Positions 26,149 through 35,578 of a stretch of DNA of 64,000 bases are shown here, one piece after another (position 1 is the first letter of the stretch; each line of letters starts with the position of its first letter). The stretch covers positions 124,001 to 188,000 of the forward strand of contig JAFIFX010000003.1 of the NCBI GenBank assembly GCA_020831805.1, written 5' to 3'. Below the pieces are notes generated by a model, which worked only from the letters and a program-made list of their open reading frames with translations, had not been told where the DNA came from and searched no databases. Source of the DNA: Planctomycetota bacterium (lineage in GTDB: Bacteria; Planctomycetota; Phycisphaerae; Phycisphaerales; UBA1924). Made by a program: the position numbers and the translations under genes.

Positions 26149-27459
26149 TCATCTTCCCCGCTTCGGATCGAACGCCTCGCGGAGCCCCTCGCCCACGAAG
26201 TTCATGGCCAGCAGCGTCAGCCCGAGCAGCAGGCAGGGGAAGAAAAGCAGCCACCAGTGGCTGCGCGTCAGGTTGAGTTCGCTCAGCCCGTCGGCGGCGA
26301 GGTTGCCCCAGCTCGGCAGGGGCGGTTTGACGCCGATGCCCAGGAAGCTCAGGAAGCTCTCCTGGAGGATCGCCTGCGGCACGGCGAGCGTGGCGTACAC
26401 CACGATCGGGCCGATGAGGTTGGGGAGCAGGTGTTTGAGGAAAATTCGCTTGGTGGGACTGCCCACAGCGCGGGCGGCCTCGACAAACGGCTGGTTTTTG
26501 AGGCTGAGCACTTGGCCGCGGATGACGCGGGCCATCGTCAGCCAGCTCACGCCGCCGATGGCGACCAGGAGCGTTGCGACATCGAGGAAAGTTCGGGTGC
26601 CCTCGGACATCTCCCGCCGCGGGTATCGCTGGGCGGCGAGTGCGGACAGCTCGGTGTCCAGATCTCGGTCCTGGGTGATCAGGACGCGGGCCTGGGAGCG
26701 GGTGACGGCCTCGCCCCGTTCGGCGGCGACTTCGACGACGCGCTGCTCCATCCAGGTCTGCTTGGCCCGGGAGCGGCTGATCCACTCGTCGACCAATGCG
26801 TCGCTGGCCACCGCGAGGAGGACGACCAAGAGGATGTAGGGCAGTCCGTAGAGGATGTCGACGACGCGCATCATCACCGAATCGAGCTTGCCGCCCGCGT
26901 AGCCGGCGACAGCGCCGTAGACGGTGCCGATGCACACCGAGATCAGCGCGGCGGCGATGCCGATGGAAAGGGAGATCCCGCCCCCGGCCAGCAGTCGCAC
27001 GCCCAGGGACCGCCCCAGGGTGTCCGAGCCGAGCCAGAAACGGGGCCACGCGGCCCGGACGCTGTCGGGCAGGTCCTCCGGGGCGGCGGTGAGAAGATCA
27101 TCGGGGCGGACCCCGGCCTCAGCGGCGAGCCGCTCGAGCTCGGCTTCGGGGATGGCCGCGGTGGCCCGGGCGGCATCGCGGGCGTCGTATCCGACCCAGA
27201 TGGGCGGCAAGCGGCCTTCGCGGGGCGAGCCGGCGTCGTACCGGGGGACGGCGGTGTCCCCCACCGTCGCGAGCGTCCAGGGCAGCGTGCCGAGGCAGAG
27301 TGCGAACATGAGGCCGAGAAACGCGATGCCCGCCAGCCCGATCGGGGAGCGCGTCAACGGGTTGTCGCGATGGCGTGGCGGCGCGGCCATCGCCGGCACG
27401 GCTTCGGGCTGGGATGGGGCCCTCCCGGACGGCGGGGGAGGCGGCGGCGCGTCGGTCAT
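26149..27459 (-). CDS. Second OppC-like permease
   Basis: From the ATG at 27459 the product is 436 residues: a Pro-rich cytoplasmic head, a first membrane helix (SPIGLAGIAFLGLMFALCLG), a periplasmic insert of about 80 residues, then the permease core with WLGSDTLGRSLGVRLLAGGG, an EAA region FVEAARAVGSPTKRIFLKHL and QESFLSFLGIGVKPPLPSWG. A further soluble insert (about 240-290) splits the core. It is the first gene of the transporter operon. Having two OppC-type proteins and one OppB suggests an unusual heteromer or two alternative complexes. Confidence 0.9.
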   Translation of the reverse strand: MTDAPPPPPPSGRAPSQPEAVPAMAAPPRHRDNPLTRSPIGLAGIAFLGLMFALCLGTLPWTLATVGDTAVPRYDAGSPREGRLPPIWVGYDARDAARATAAIPEAELERLAAEAGVRPDDLLTAAPEDLPDSVRAAWPRFWLGSDTLGRSLGVRLLAGGGISLSIGIAAALISVCIGTVYGAVAGYAGGKLDSVMMRVVDILYGLPYILLVVLLAVASDALVDEWISRSRAKQTWMEQRVVEVAAERGEAVTRSQARVLITQDRDLDTELSALAAQRYPRREMSEGTRTFLDVATLLVAIGGVSWLTMARVIRGQVLSLKNQPFVEAARAVGSPTKRIFLKHLLPNLIGPIVVYATLAVPQAILQESFLSFLGIGVKPPLPSWGNLAADGLSELNLTRSHWWLLFFPCLLLGLTLLAMNFVGEGLREAFDPKRGR

Positions 27460-27533
27460 CGGGGCACACCTTATCCGGATCGGCTTCAGAGTGCCAACCG
27501 CGTCTCTTTGCCGGCGGCTGACGAAAAATCTCG

Positions 27534-27559
27534 AAAAAAACAGGCCCCGAACGGGGCCG
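27534..27559 (-). terminator. Intrinsic terminator after tRNA-Pro
   Basis: On the minus strand GGCCCCGTTCGGGGCC forms a tight stem followed by TG and seven T, six bases after the tRNA-Pro 3' end. It separates the tRNA from the transporter operon. Confidence 0.85.
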
Positions 27560-27564
27560 GTCAA

Positions 27565-27638
27565 TCAGGGCGACAGGATTTGAACCTGCGACCTCGTGGT
27601 CCCAAACCACGCGCTCTACCAAGCTGAGCTACGCCCTG
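27565..27638 (-). tRNA. tRNA-Pro (TGG)
   Basis: The 74-base cloverleaf has acceptor CAGGGCG/CGCCCTG, anticodon loop TTTGGGA giving TGG and T loop TTCAAAT. It lies 40 bases after the stop of the giant GspK-like gene and has its own terminator. Confidence 0.95.
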
Positions 27639-27677
27639 GCGGATTGAGTGTATCCCCGGGCCGGGCCCGGACGGGGC

Positions 27678-30600
27678 TCAGAGCGGCAACTCCCGGAAGA
27701 GGACGATGCGCGGGGCGTCGCCCGGGTTGATGACATTCGAGCGGTCGATGACCATGAGGAACCGACGCTTGAAGGAGGGGACCAGCGGGTCGTCGGGCTG
27801 CAGGCCGGTGACATCGTTCTCCCGGAACCCCTGGATGACCATCCACGCCGCGAAGTAGTCCGAGCGGACCGAGGTGGTGTTCATGATGCTGGCGGCCAGG
27901 GCCAGGCGCTCGGCGTAGTCGTCGGGCGTCACGCCGGCGATGCCGGTGAACTGGGGGTCCATCGTGACCGCGGTGGCGCCGTCGCCCGAGACGCCCAGGT
28001 TGGTCTGGTTGCCGAAGTAGGCCTGCATGGTCAGGTGGCGGCGGTTGTCGGCGAGCTGGTTGGCGCCGGTGGTGTTTTCCCGCAATGACACGGCGAGCAG
28101 CTCGCCGAGCGAGGCGAACATGGGGGCGCCGCGGATTCCTGGAATGCCCGCGATGCTGGCCCGATCGCGGGGGAAGCTCGGGTCGAGGGCGAACTCGGTG
28201 ATGAGGTTCTGGGTGTAAAGACCCGCGTTGGTCGCGAGATCGGGCTGGTAGACGAGTTCGAAGTTCTCCGGCGGGCGCGAGCGGGCGCGGGGCGCGGCCA
28301 TCGTGCGGTCTCGGTAGGCCGCGATGCCGGCCGCGACATCGGGGTTGTCCCGGAAGTCGCCGGGCTGGAGCCTGGCCACGCCGATGTCGCTGCCGACCAG
28401 ACCGCCCTGGGCGGCCCACCACTCGGGGATGCGCGCGCCCGCGTCGATCGGGCGGTACTGCTCGGCGCTGGGCGTCAGGCCCGGCAGCAGCCGCAGGACG
28501 CGGAGCGGGGCGGTCTGGACATTGACCAGGCCCATGACCGGGCGGGTCAGCGGGAGACGCTGGAGCTGCTCCTGGCTGAGATTGTCGTCGCCCGGGAGCG
28601 GGAGGATGCCGAAGGGGCGGAGCTGGTCGAGCACCGTCAGCGCCATGGGCACGCCCGCGCCGCGGCGGAAGTCGGTCTGGGCGGGGTTGTTAGGGCTGTT
28701 GGTCAGCAGGGGGCGCCCGTTGGGTCCGGTTTCACCGGTGGGTTGAATGACATTGATGAAGGGGACATAGTCATCAAGGCGGAGACGGAGGTTGTCAAGG
28801 ACATACTCACGACCAACCAAAGGCACCGGAGGGGTTGGACTGATTTCATTGACTGTTCGCACGGCGTCGTGCCAGACGGCGTTGGCGGCCTGGGCCTCAT
28901 CAGCCTGCCCGATGTTGAATGACTCGTAGCCGAGGGCCGCGGCGAAGGCCTCGGGGAGGGTCATCCATTCCCCGTCCTCGAAGTTCGCATCCCAGCCCGC
29001 GATGGGACCGGTCAGGGGGCGGATTTCCGGAGCCCAGGTCGGGCCGATGCCCAGCGCGAGCAGGGCCTCGGCGATACGGGCGGAATCGATTGTCTTGCCG
29101 AGGAAGACCTCGGGGCGGATGGGGGAGTTGGACCCGAAGAGGCTGTCGCCGACCGCGTTGCTCGGCAGCGTGCGGCGGGGGAACCGGTTGCCTTCGCCGG
29201 CCTGGAACGGCCCTGTCGCCTTGGCGTAGGGCGTGCGGCCGAGCGTGGCGACCCTGGAACCGCGGCGGAGCATGCCGTCGCTGAACAGTTCGACCGGCGA
29301 ATAGGCGATGTCATAGCGCCCGCTCGACCCCTGCGAATAACGGCGCAGGGGCGTGCCGGGGTTGGAGGGGCTGCCGCCGTTGCAGGGCTCGAAGAAGTTC
29401 GCCCAGGTCAGGGCGTCACCGAAGGCCTCGGGCGCGGCGTCGGGGTGGCCTTCTTTGTTGGTGGTCCGGATGATCGTCTCGGTGGGGTTCCGGCGGGACT
29501 GGATCATCCACGGCAGGACGCGGCCGATCGCGTTGGGGTCGCCCAGCGATTCGGCGCGGTCGCGGCGACGGACCGACGCCCAGCGGGTGATGGACAGGCC
29601 GGTGTTGTCGTTGCGGACGATGAGGCCGGCATCGCCGCAGCTCGTGTTGAGCAGGTCGGATTCGCGGAACGAGACGGTGCCCGCCACGCTCTGGTTGGTC
29701 TGGGGCAGGCCGACCTCGAGGTAGTTGCTGATCGCCTCGTTGGGCATGCGCACGAAGAGGCGGTCGACGAGGATGTCGTTCTGGACGATGTTGCGTCGGG
29801 TGGCCTGGGGGTAGCCGTTGGGGGCGCCCGGGTTGGGGTTCTCTTCGTAGTTGGGGATCGTGTGCTTGCGCCACAGGCGGACCTGGCCGGCGTCGGCGGT
29901 GCGGTCGGGCAGATCGACGCCGAGCGAGGCCGGGGGCTGGCTGATGAAGTCGGTGAACTGGCCCTGGCGGACGAGCTCGCCGGTGCGCGGGTCGAAGGGG
30001 TGGACGCGGACGCCGGGTCCGTTGACCCGCAGTTGGTTCTCGATCCACTCCTGGGCCAGGCCGGTCCAGCCGCGGCCGTCGAAGCCATCGGGCAGGCCGT
30101 CCTCGTCGGCGTCGAAGTCGGCCGCGTTGGTGAACTGCTGGGGGATGTCGCCGTAGGCGTCGATGACGCGGAACCAGGTATTCTCCAGGCTGTTGAGGCT
30201 CTGGCGGTCGACCCAGTCGAAGCGCGGGTGGAACATGGCGTAGAACACGCGTGTCTGGCCCGGTCCGAGGGTGACATCGCGGTACTGGAACTCGCGGTTG
30301 TACGAGAAGCCGGAGGGGAAGTTTTCGCTGAGGCGACTGTTCGCGGGGGGGGGCGTGCCGCCGCGTTCGGAGATCGTGTTCTGCTGTGTGGGAGAGAACC
30401 CGGCGCCGGCGATGGTTTCGCTGGGCGTGTACTCCCAGAACTCGCCGAGCTTGAAGTACCAGCCGTTGTACTCGACATAGTAATCGAACTCGAGGTTGTT
30501 CTGGGGGTTGAAGTTGTTGGTGCCGCCGCCGGCGAGCTGCTCGGGGACGCGCCACATCACGCCGTTGGGGCCGGTGCCGCCGCCGAGGTTGATGGGTCGG

Positions 30601-33590
30601 TCGTAGGGGTTGTGGAGCTGGAAGGCCACGACGCCGGCGAGGAAGTCGGTGTTGGAATCGGAGCGGGTGCCGTTGATGGTCACCTCGCGGATGTTGATGG
30701 GCAGGGGGCGGCCGGGGGGCGGGGGGATGGGGTAGTTGGTCGAGTCGTCATCGCCGCCGGCGCTGGAGGATGCGTCGGTGTAGACATAGAAGGAGGCGAC
30801 CTCGGTGATGACGGGCATCGGCTCGACGCCGATGACATTGACGGCCTGGCGACGCTCGGGCAGGCGGTTGGTTGGCAGGACGCGCTCGGAGTCGGGGAGC
30901 GGGTTGGTGGTCTCGCCCTGGCGGGGTGCGTCGATGTCGAAGCGGGTCTGGTTGAGCAGGCCGGGGTAGTAGATGCCGAGGATGTTGGCGGGCGCGGTGA
31001 TGTTGAAGTTGTTGGGGTTGTTGCTGAGGTTCTGGAGGAGCTGGCGGTACTGGTTCGAGTCGCCGAACTGGTTGTCGAGCACGAGGGTGCCGACCGTGTT
31101 CTGGTTGCTCTGGCCGTAGAGATCCCTGAGGTTGACGGCGGTGTGGGCGGCGATGCGCATGGCCAGTTCGGGGCCGCGGTGGCCGTAGAAGAGCGTGGCG
31201 TAGGGGTTGTTGCGCGACTCTTCGAGGTCGCCGTTCCAGATCTGGTTGATGATGTTGGGGTTGGGGCCGTCCTGGGGACCGCCGGGGCCGGTGCCGCGCT
31301 TGGCGCGGTACATCTCGAGCTCGCCAGCGAGGCTGGTGTAGAACAGGTCGAAGGCGGAGCGGGCGTTGGCGTCGGAGACGAGGTCGCGGATGGTCCTGGA
31401 CGCCTCGGCCGCCGAGAGCGACGCGACGCCGGCGGGTTGGGGGTTGGGCTGGGCGCCCGCGGCACGGATCGAACCGCCGATGACGGACATCGGACGCAGG
31501 GGGACCGCGCCGTTGAGGGAGGTCATGACAAAGCGGGGGGAGAGTTCGAAGAGGGCCATGGAATCATCGGCGATCTGGCCGGTGACCTGGCGGGGTCGGT
31601 TGGGGTTGCGGTTCGCGGGCGGGACGCGGACCTGGCCGTGGCGGGTGCGATCCAGGTCGAGCGTGCGGGTCGAGAGGAGGGGGCTGATGCGTTCCTCGCC
31701 CTCCGGGCCCTCGAACCGGCCGAGCATGTTGCGTTCGAGCCGCGAGGTGTTGTTCGGGTCGTTGATGCCGTGGAATGCGAGCAGCTCGGCCAGATCGTCG
31801 ACGCCGTAGAGGGCGAAGGGCAGCGTGTCGATGTTGGTCTCGAAATAGTCGGTGTCGCGGAGGCCCTCCTCGGCGTCGTCGCCGTACGGCGCCATGCCGG
31901 CAAGACTCAGGCGGCTGGGATCGGCCCGGCCGACGCGGAAGTAGGTGGCGGCGCGGCCGCCGGCGTAGTAGCCGAACTCGGTCGTCGGGCTGCGACCCGG
32001 GCGCAGGAGCGATGTGCCCTCGTTGAGCAGGAAGATGTCGTCCGTGTCCGGTGCGACGGAGGATGCGCCGCGGTGCTGTGCGCCGAGCGTGTTGTGCTGG
32101 AGCATCCCCCGGCGGAGCGCGGCGGCGGCGTAGCGGCCGATGAGCATCGCGCTGGCGTCGGGGTCGAGCGGGCTGGTCTCGGGGGTTCCGGGGTTCTCGA
32201 AGAGATGACGGTGTGCCGAGTAGTCGCTCTCGGTGCGGAAGGCGGGCTGGTTGCCGGTGCCCTGGATGAAGCGGGGCTGGTGCAGGTAGGTGTAGGAGAG
32301 GGGGAAGGTGTTCTGCGGGTCGCCGCGATACTCGGCGGCCAAGTCCTGCATGGTCAGCAGGCGGCGCAGATCGATCTCGGCGGGGGTCAGGCCGAGGGGG
32401 AAGTCACGGGTCGGGGGGGTCAGGGCGTCGATCGCCGTGTTGATGTTGACCATGCCCGAGAGGTCTACGACGCGCACGGCGGCGAAGACGCGGAACTCGC
32501 TGTTGTCGTAGAAACGCTGGATGTCGGTGCGGGCGGCGGCCGAAGCGCTCTGGGGCTCGCGGGCGGCGGTCAGCTCGAACCAGCGGGCGTCGTACATGCC
32601 GTCGCCGGTGGTGTCGGCCCACTGGTAGGGCGGGTAGTCGGGATCACGCCAGGAGGAGACCTGGCCGGTGCGGTTGTAGGTGACGAAGGACTGGTCCGCG
32701 GGAAGGAAGGCGAAACGCTGGAACATGGTCCAGGCGGCCGGCGTGTTGCGGATGTCGTCCTGGGTCAGCCCGAGCGGGATGACCGGCACGGCGGACCCGG
32801 GCAACCAGATGCCCTCCGACGCAGGGTCGAAGGATTGGATGGGGGAGTTCGGGTCGTTCGGGCGGAGCTTCTTGTAGAGCGACAGGCCCTCGCTCATGCG
32901 CCGGACGCGCAGGCCGGCGGCGTTGGTGCCGATGCCCCAGCCGGGCTCGGCGTCGTACGCGCCGGTGTTTCCGCCCAGCGGCGTGGAGCGGAGGTTGTAG
33001 AGGTTCACGAAGCGGCCGTCGGGGGCGACATTGGAGATCTGGTACCAGTCGCGGTTGTCCAGGTAGTGCTTGAAGGGGTCGTTCTCGGAGAAGGGGCGGT
33101 TGAAGGGGTCGCCGAGGAAGGTGGGGCGCAGGGCGGCCAGCCACGGGTCGGAGGGGACGCGTGGGTCGTCGCCGGGGATGGTCCGGGGGCGGGGGAAGAG
33201 GTTGCCCCCGACGGGGTTGAACAATCGCCAGGCCTCGTTGGATTCCGAGCGCATCGCCCAGTCGGTGTAGGGCGCGTCGGTGGTGACGCGGCGCGGGGCG
33301 TGGAACTGGCGGGCGGAATCGACCGGCTGCATGATCGCGTCGAGGCGGTCGCGTGCGACGATGCGGGCGACATGATCGGCGTGGGACTGGGTGATCTCCG
33401 ACAAATCGGCGCGCTGGCGGACGGTGGCGGCGGAGCGCCGGTCGCTCTGGCCGACGGAGATGTAGATGGCGGCGAAGACCGAGATCAGCGCGAGCGTGCC
33501 GATCACGATGATCAGGGCGGAGCCGGGTCGGGTTGGGTGACGCGTGGTGTTCATGTTCGGTCCGTTCCGTCTCGTCGTCGGGGATCGCAT
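27678..33590 (-). CDS. Giant GspK-like pseudopilin-associated protein (about 1970 residues)
   Basis: The N-terminus carries one hydrophobic helix (SALIIVIGTLALISVFAAIY) after a basic head, the form of GspK/PilX proteins. Residues 60-130 include a GspK-style helical segment. Near residue 1685, LVNVQTAPLRVLRLLPGL matches the 'VNxNTAxxxVLxxLPG' core of GspK, and a similar VNINTAIDAL lies near residue 390. In between are long Asn/Pro/Gly-rich stretches and a calcium-loop-like DADEDGLPDGFDG near 1150. Normal GspK is about 300-350 residues. The ATG at 33590 has GGGAG six bases upstream; an ATG at 33554 is the alternative. It probably caps the pseudopilus or is exported as a large surface protein. 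Confidence 0.75.
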   Translation of the reverse strand: MRSPTTRRNGPNMNTTRHPTRPGSALIIVIGTLALISVFAAIYISVGQSDRRSAATVRQRADLSEITQSHADHVARIVARDRLDAIMQPVDSARQFHAPRRVTTDAPYTDWAMRSESNEAWRLFNPVGGNLFPRPRTIPGDDPRVPSDPWLAALRPTFLGDPFNRPFSENDPFKHYLDNRDWYQISNVAPDGRFVNLYNLRSTPLGGNTGAYDAEPGWGIGTNAAGLRVRRMSEGLSLYKKLRPNDPNSPIQSFDPASEGIWLPGSAVPVIPLGLTQDDIRNTPAAWTMFQRFAFLPADQSFVTYNRTGQVSSWRDPDYPPYQWADTTGDGMYDARWFELTAAREPQSASAAARTDIQRFYDNSEFRVFAAVRVVDLSGMVNINTAIDALTPPTRDFPLGLTPAEIDLRRLLTMQDLAAEYRGDPQNTFPLSYTYLHQPRFIQGTGNQPAFRTESDYSAHRHLFENPGTPETSPLDPDASAMLIGRYAAAALRRGMLQHNTLGAQHRGASSVAPDTDDIFLLNEGTSLLRPGRSPTTEFGYYAGGRAATYFRVGRADPSRLSLAGMAPYGDDAEEGLRDTDYFETNIDTLPFALYGVDDLAELLAFHGINDPNNTSRLERNMLGRFEGPEGEERISPLLSTRTLDLDRTRHGQVRVPPANRNPNRPRQVTGQIADDSMALFELSPRFVMTSLNGAVPLRPMSVIGGSIRAAGAQPNPQPAGVASLSAAEASRTIRDLVSDANARSAFDLFYTSLAGELEMYRAKRGTGPGGPQDGPNPNIINQIWNGDLEESRNNPYATLFYGHRGPELAMRIAAHTAVNLRDLYGQSNQNTVGTLVLDNQFGDSNQYRQLLQNLSNNPNNFNITAPANILGIYYPGLLNQTRFDIDAPRQGETTNPLPDSERVLPTNRLPERRQAVNVIGVEPMPVITEVASFYVYTDASSSAGGDDDSTNYPIPPPPGRPLPINIREVTINGTRSDSNTDFLAGVVAFQLHNPYDRPINLGGGTGPNGVMWRVPEQLAGGGTNNFNPQNNLEFDYYVEYNGWYFKLGEFWEYTPSETIAGAGFSPTQQNTISERGGTPPPANSRLSENFPSGFSYNREFQYRDVTLGPGQTRVFYAMFHPRFDWVDRQSLNSLENTWFRVIDAYGDIPQQFTNAADFDADEDGLPDGFDGRGWTGLAQEWIENQLRVNGPGVRVHPFDPRTGELVRQGQFTDFISQPPASLGVDLPDRTADAGQVRLWRKHTIPNYEENPNPGAPNGYPQATRRNIVQNDILVDRLFVRMPNEAISNYLEVGLPQTNQSVAGTVSFRESDLLNTSCGDAGLIVRNDNTGLSITRWASVRRRDRAESLGDPNAIGRVLPWMIQSRRNPTETIIRTTNKEGHPDAAPEAFGDALTWANFFEPCNGGSPSNPGTPLRRYSQGSSGRYDIAYSPVELFSDGMLRRGSRVATLGRTPYAKATGPFQAGEGNRFPRRTLPSNAVGDSLFGSNSPIRPEVFLGKTIDSARIAEALLALGIGPTWAPEIRPLTGPIAGWDANFEDGEWMTLPEAFAAALGYESFNIGQADEAQAANAVWHDAVRTVNEISPTPPVPLVGREYVLDNLRLRLDDYVPFINVIQPTGETGPNGRPLLTNSPNNPAQTDFRRGAGVPMALTVLDQLRPFGILPLPGDDNLSQEQLQRLPLTRPVMGLVNVQTAPLRVLRLLPGLTPSAEQYRPIDAGARIPEWWAAQGGLVGSDIGVARLQPGDFRDNPDVAAGIAAYRDRTMAAPRARSRPPENFELVYQPDLATNAGLYTQNLITEFALDPSFPRDRASIAGIPGIRGAPMFASLGELLAVSLRENTTGANQLADNRRHLTMQAYFGNQTNLGVSGDGATAVTMDPQFTGIAGVTPDDYAERLALAASIMNTTSVRSDYFAAWMVIQGFRENDVTGLQPDDPLVPSFKRRFLMVIDRSNVINPGDAPRIVLFRELPL

Positions 33591-33718
33591 GGGTCGCTCC
33601 CTGGTGCCCGCTTGGGTGCGGGCGTTCTCACGCCGCTGAAATGCCCGTTCGCGGACGCCCCCGCGCGGCGTGGCGGGGTCTGGCGCCCGTGCGTCCCCTT
33701 GTCATGGCCCGGGGCGGG

Positions 33719-35575
33719 TCAGCCCTGCTCCCCCGGGACCGAAAAGACAAACTGGTAGGTGCGTTCGATGGTCGGGTTGTCCGGATCGGCCAGCGACATC
33801 GTGATGCGGATGAAGCGCGGCCAGGGGACGACCGGGTTGACATTGGCGGGCGTGTTCGCGGCGTTCGTCAGTCCGAAGACGACGATCTCCGGGTTGGTCA
33901 GCGAGTTGTCCGGCGGGATCATGGCGATCCATTCACGCCGCGGCTCATCGGTGTTCCGTTGGATGTAGCGGTTGGCCGCGCGGTCGACGGGGGCGGCGGC
34001 GCTGTGGTCCTGGAGATCGATGCGGCCGTTGTTGTTCACATCCCGGTCCGAGCGGGGCAGGCCGTACCAGAGCATGCGCTTGAAGTTGGGATTCCCCTGG
34101 GCGAGGGTGTCGTCGACATAGCCGTACGACCACTCGACGATGAACTCCGTGCAACGCGGGACGAAGACGCTCGAGGCCAGCATCTCCTGGTTGGCCTCGA
34201 GGACCGCGCGGCCGAGGCGGCCGAAGTCGTTGCTCGGGAAGCGTGTCGGCTCGTACGAGAGCCGCGTGGGCAGTTCCTCGTAGCGGACGCCGGCGAGTTT
34301 TCGGGGCGGGTTCGACTCGCCGTCCCACAGGCTGGGGAGCATGTCCAGCGCCCAGGCGCGGAGGTTGAGGCGGTGCAGGGGGTTGGTCAGGCTGAGCAGG
34401 CGGCCGTCGGACGGGCGTGGCGAAGTCGTCTGGTCCAGCCACTGCACGCGGAAGCCGTCCGCCGACTGGGCGAAAGTGGCCGGGCGGGGTGAGAGGACAT
34501 TGACGGTGCGCGGTGCGTAATAGTTGCTCGGCGGGCCGAAGACCGCCAGGGACTCGAGTTGGCGCCGGATGCCGAGGATGTCGCCCTGGGCGATGTCAAC
34601 CACACCGCTGGAACGCCAGGCGGGCAGCGAGCGGTCGGCGGGGCTGGTCAGCCCCCCACCGCCGCCGTAGTTGGCGATGTCGCCGAACCACCAGCGGCTG
34701 ATGCCGTCGCCGGGCACGGAGCCGGGGGCGCCGGCGAAGAGGGCCTGGTCGGTCCACGAGAGGCTGTTGAAGATGGAGCGGGACGCGGGCTGGAGGGCGA
34801 TCTGACGGGCCGAATCCATCATGAGGGTGCGATCGGCCAGTTCCGTGCGGCGCCGCCCGAAGGCCTCGGCCGGGAGCACGCGGACGATCTGCGGCTCGGC
34901 CAGCACGGTGACATGACGCAGCAGGCTCCAGTCCGACGCGAAGCGGTTGGGGTTGGGAAGTTGCCCGGCCGGCTCGGGATTGCCTGGCAGGTGGGCGTAG
35001 CGGGAGAGCCGGTCGGAGCGGAGGTTGGCGTCGAGCGGGCTGGGGTTGAAGTAGAGGTTGCGCGCGTTGTTGGGGTCGTCGGCCAGGATGTTGATCGGGC
35101 GGCGCTGGCCGATGCCGTAGTAGATCGACGCTTCCGAGGAGGACGCGATGATGCCGGGCGTCAGCGGCGGGCGCTTGGACTGGAACTCGCCGCGGGCGAA
35201 GAACATCAGTTCGTCGGTGCGGCGGGCGCGGCCCTGCTGGTCCGCGGGGGCGACACGAACGCCGGGCTGGATCGCGTCGGCGAAGTTGTCGGCGGAGAAG
35301 ACCTGGCCCTGGTCGTTGGACGCGTAGCGGTTGACAATGACCAGGAACCCGTCGCGGGTGAGGCCCGAGAGATCGTCGCGGATCTGCAGTTCGATGCGTG
35401 CGGCGGCGCGGTTGAGTTCGCTGACGCGTCGGCCGTCGGTGACCGCGTCTCCCACGGTGCCGAAGATGACCGAGAGGCCGACCGAGATGATCGCCAGAAC
35501 CGCGATCGCGACCAGCAACTCCACGACCGTGAATGCGGATCGGCGTGCGGTTCGGGATGGGCGGCTGGTCGTCAA
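33719..35575 (-). CDS. Large prepilin-like protein (PilW/GspJ-type, 618 residues)
   Basis: The signal RSAFTVVELLVAIAVLAIIS is a clear prepilin leader with Glu +5, and a following ARIELQIRDDLSGLTRDGFL segment fits GspJ/PilW. The body is about 550 residues of unknown fold, three times the usual size. The start is a TTG (35575) with GGAG seven bases upstream; that ribosome site overlaps the TAA of the gene before it. Spacing from that gene is three bases. It belongs to the minor pseudopilin set of the second locus. Confidence 0.8.
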   Translation of the reverse strand: MTTSRPSRTARRSAFTVVELLVAIAVLAIISVGLSVIFGTVGDAVTDGRRVSELNRAAARIELQIRDDLSGLTRDGFLVIVNRYASNDQGQVFSADNFADAIQPGVRVAPADQQGRARRTDELMFFARGEFQSKRPPLTPGIIASSSEASIYYGIGQRRPINILADDPNNARNLYFNPSPLDANLRSDRLSRYAHLPGNPEPAGQLPNPNRFASDWSLLRHVTVLAEPQIVRVLPAEAFGRRRTELADRTLMMDSARQIALQPASRSIFNSLSWTDQALFAGAPGSVPGDGISRWWFGDIANYGGGGGLTSPADRSLPAWRSSGVVDIAQGDILGIRRQLESLAVFGPPSNYYAPRTVNVLSPRPATFAQSADGFRVQWLDQTTSPRPSDGRLLSLTNPLHRLNLRAWALDMLPSLWDGESNPPRKLAGVRYEELPTRLSYEPTRFPSNDFGRLGRAVLEANQEMLASSVFVPRCTEFIVEWSYGYVDDTLAQGNPNFKRMLWYGLPRSDRDVNNNGRIDLQDHSAAAPVDRAANRYIQRNTDEPRREWIAMIPPDNSLTNPEIVVFGLTNAANTPANVNPVVPWPRFIRITMSLADPDNPTIERTYQFVFSVPGEQG

Positions 35576-35578
35576 GGT

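Noticed and set aside
29445..33758. A 1437-codon open frame on the plus strand opposite the giant gene
   Set aside because: Antisense frames stay open by chance in such GC-rich DNA; it has no export, domain or ribosome signals, while the minus frame has a prepilin-like start and fits the operon.
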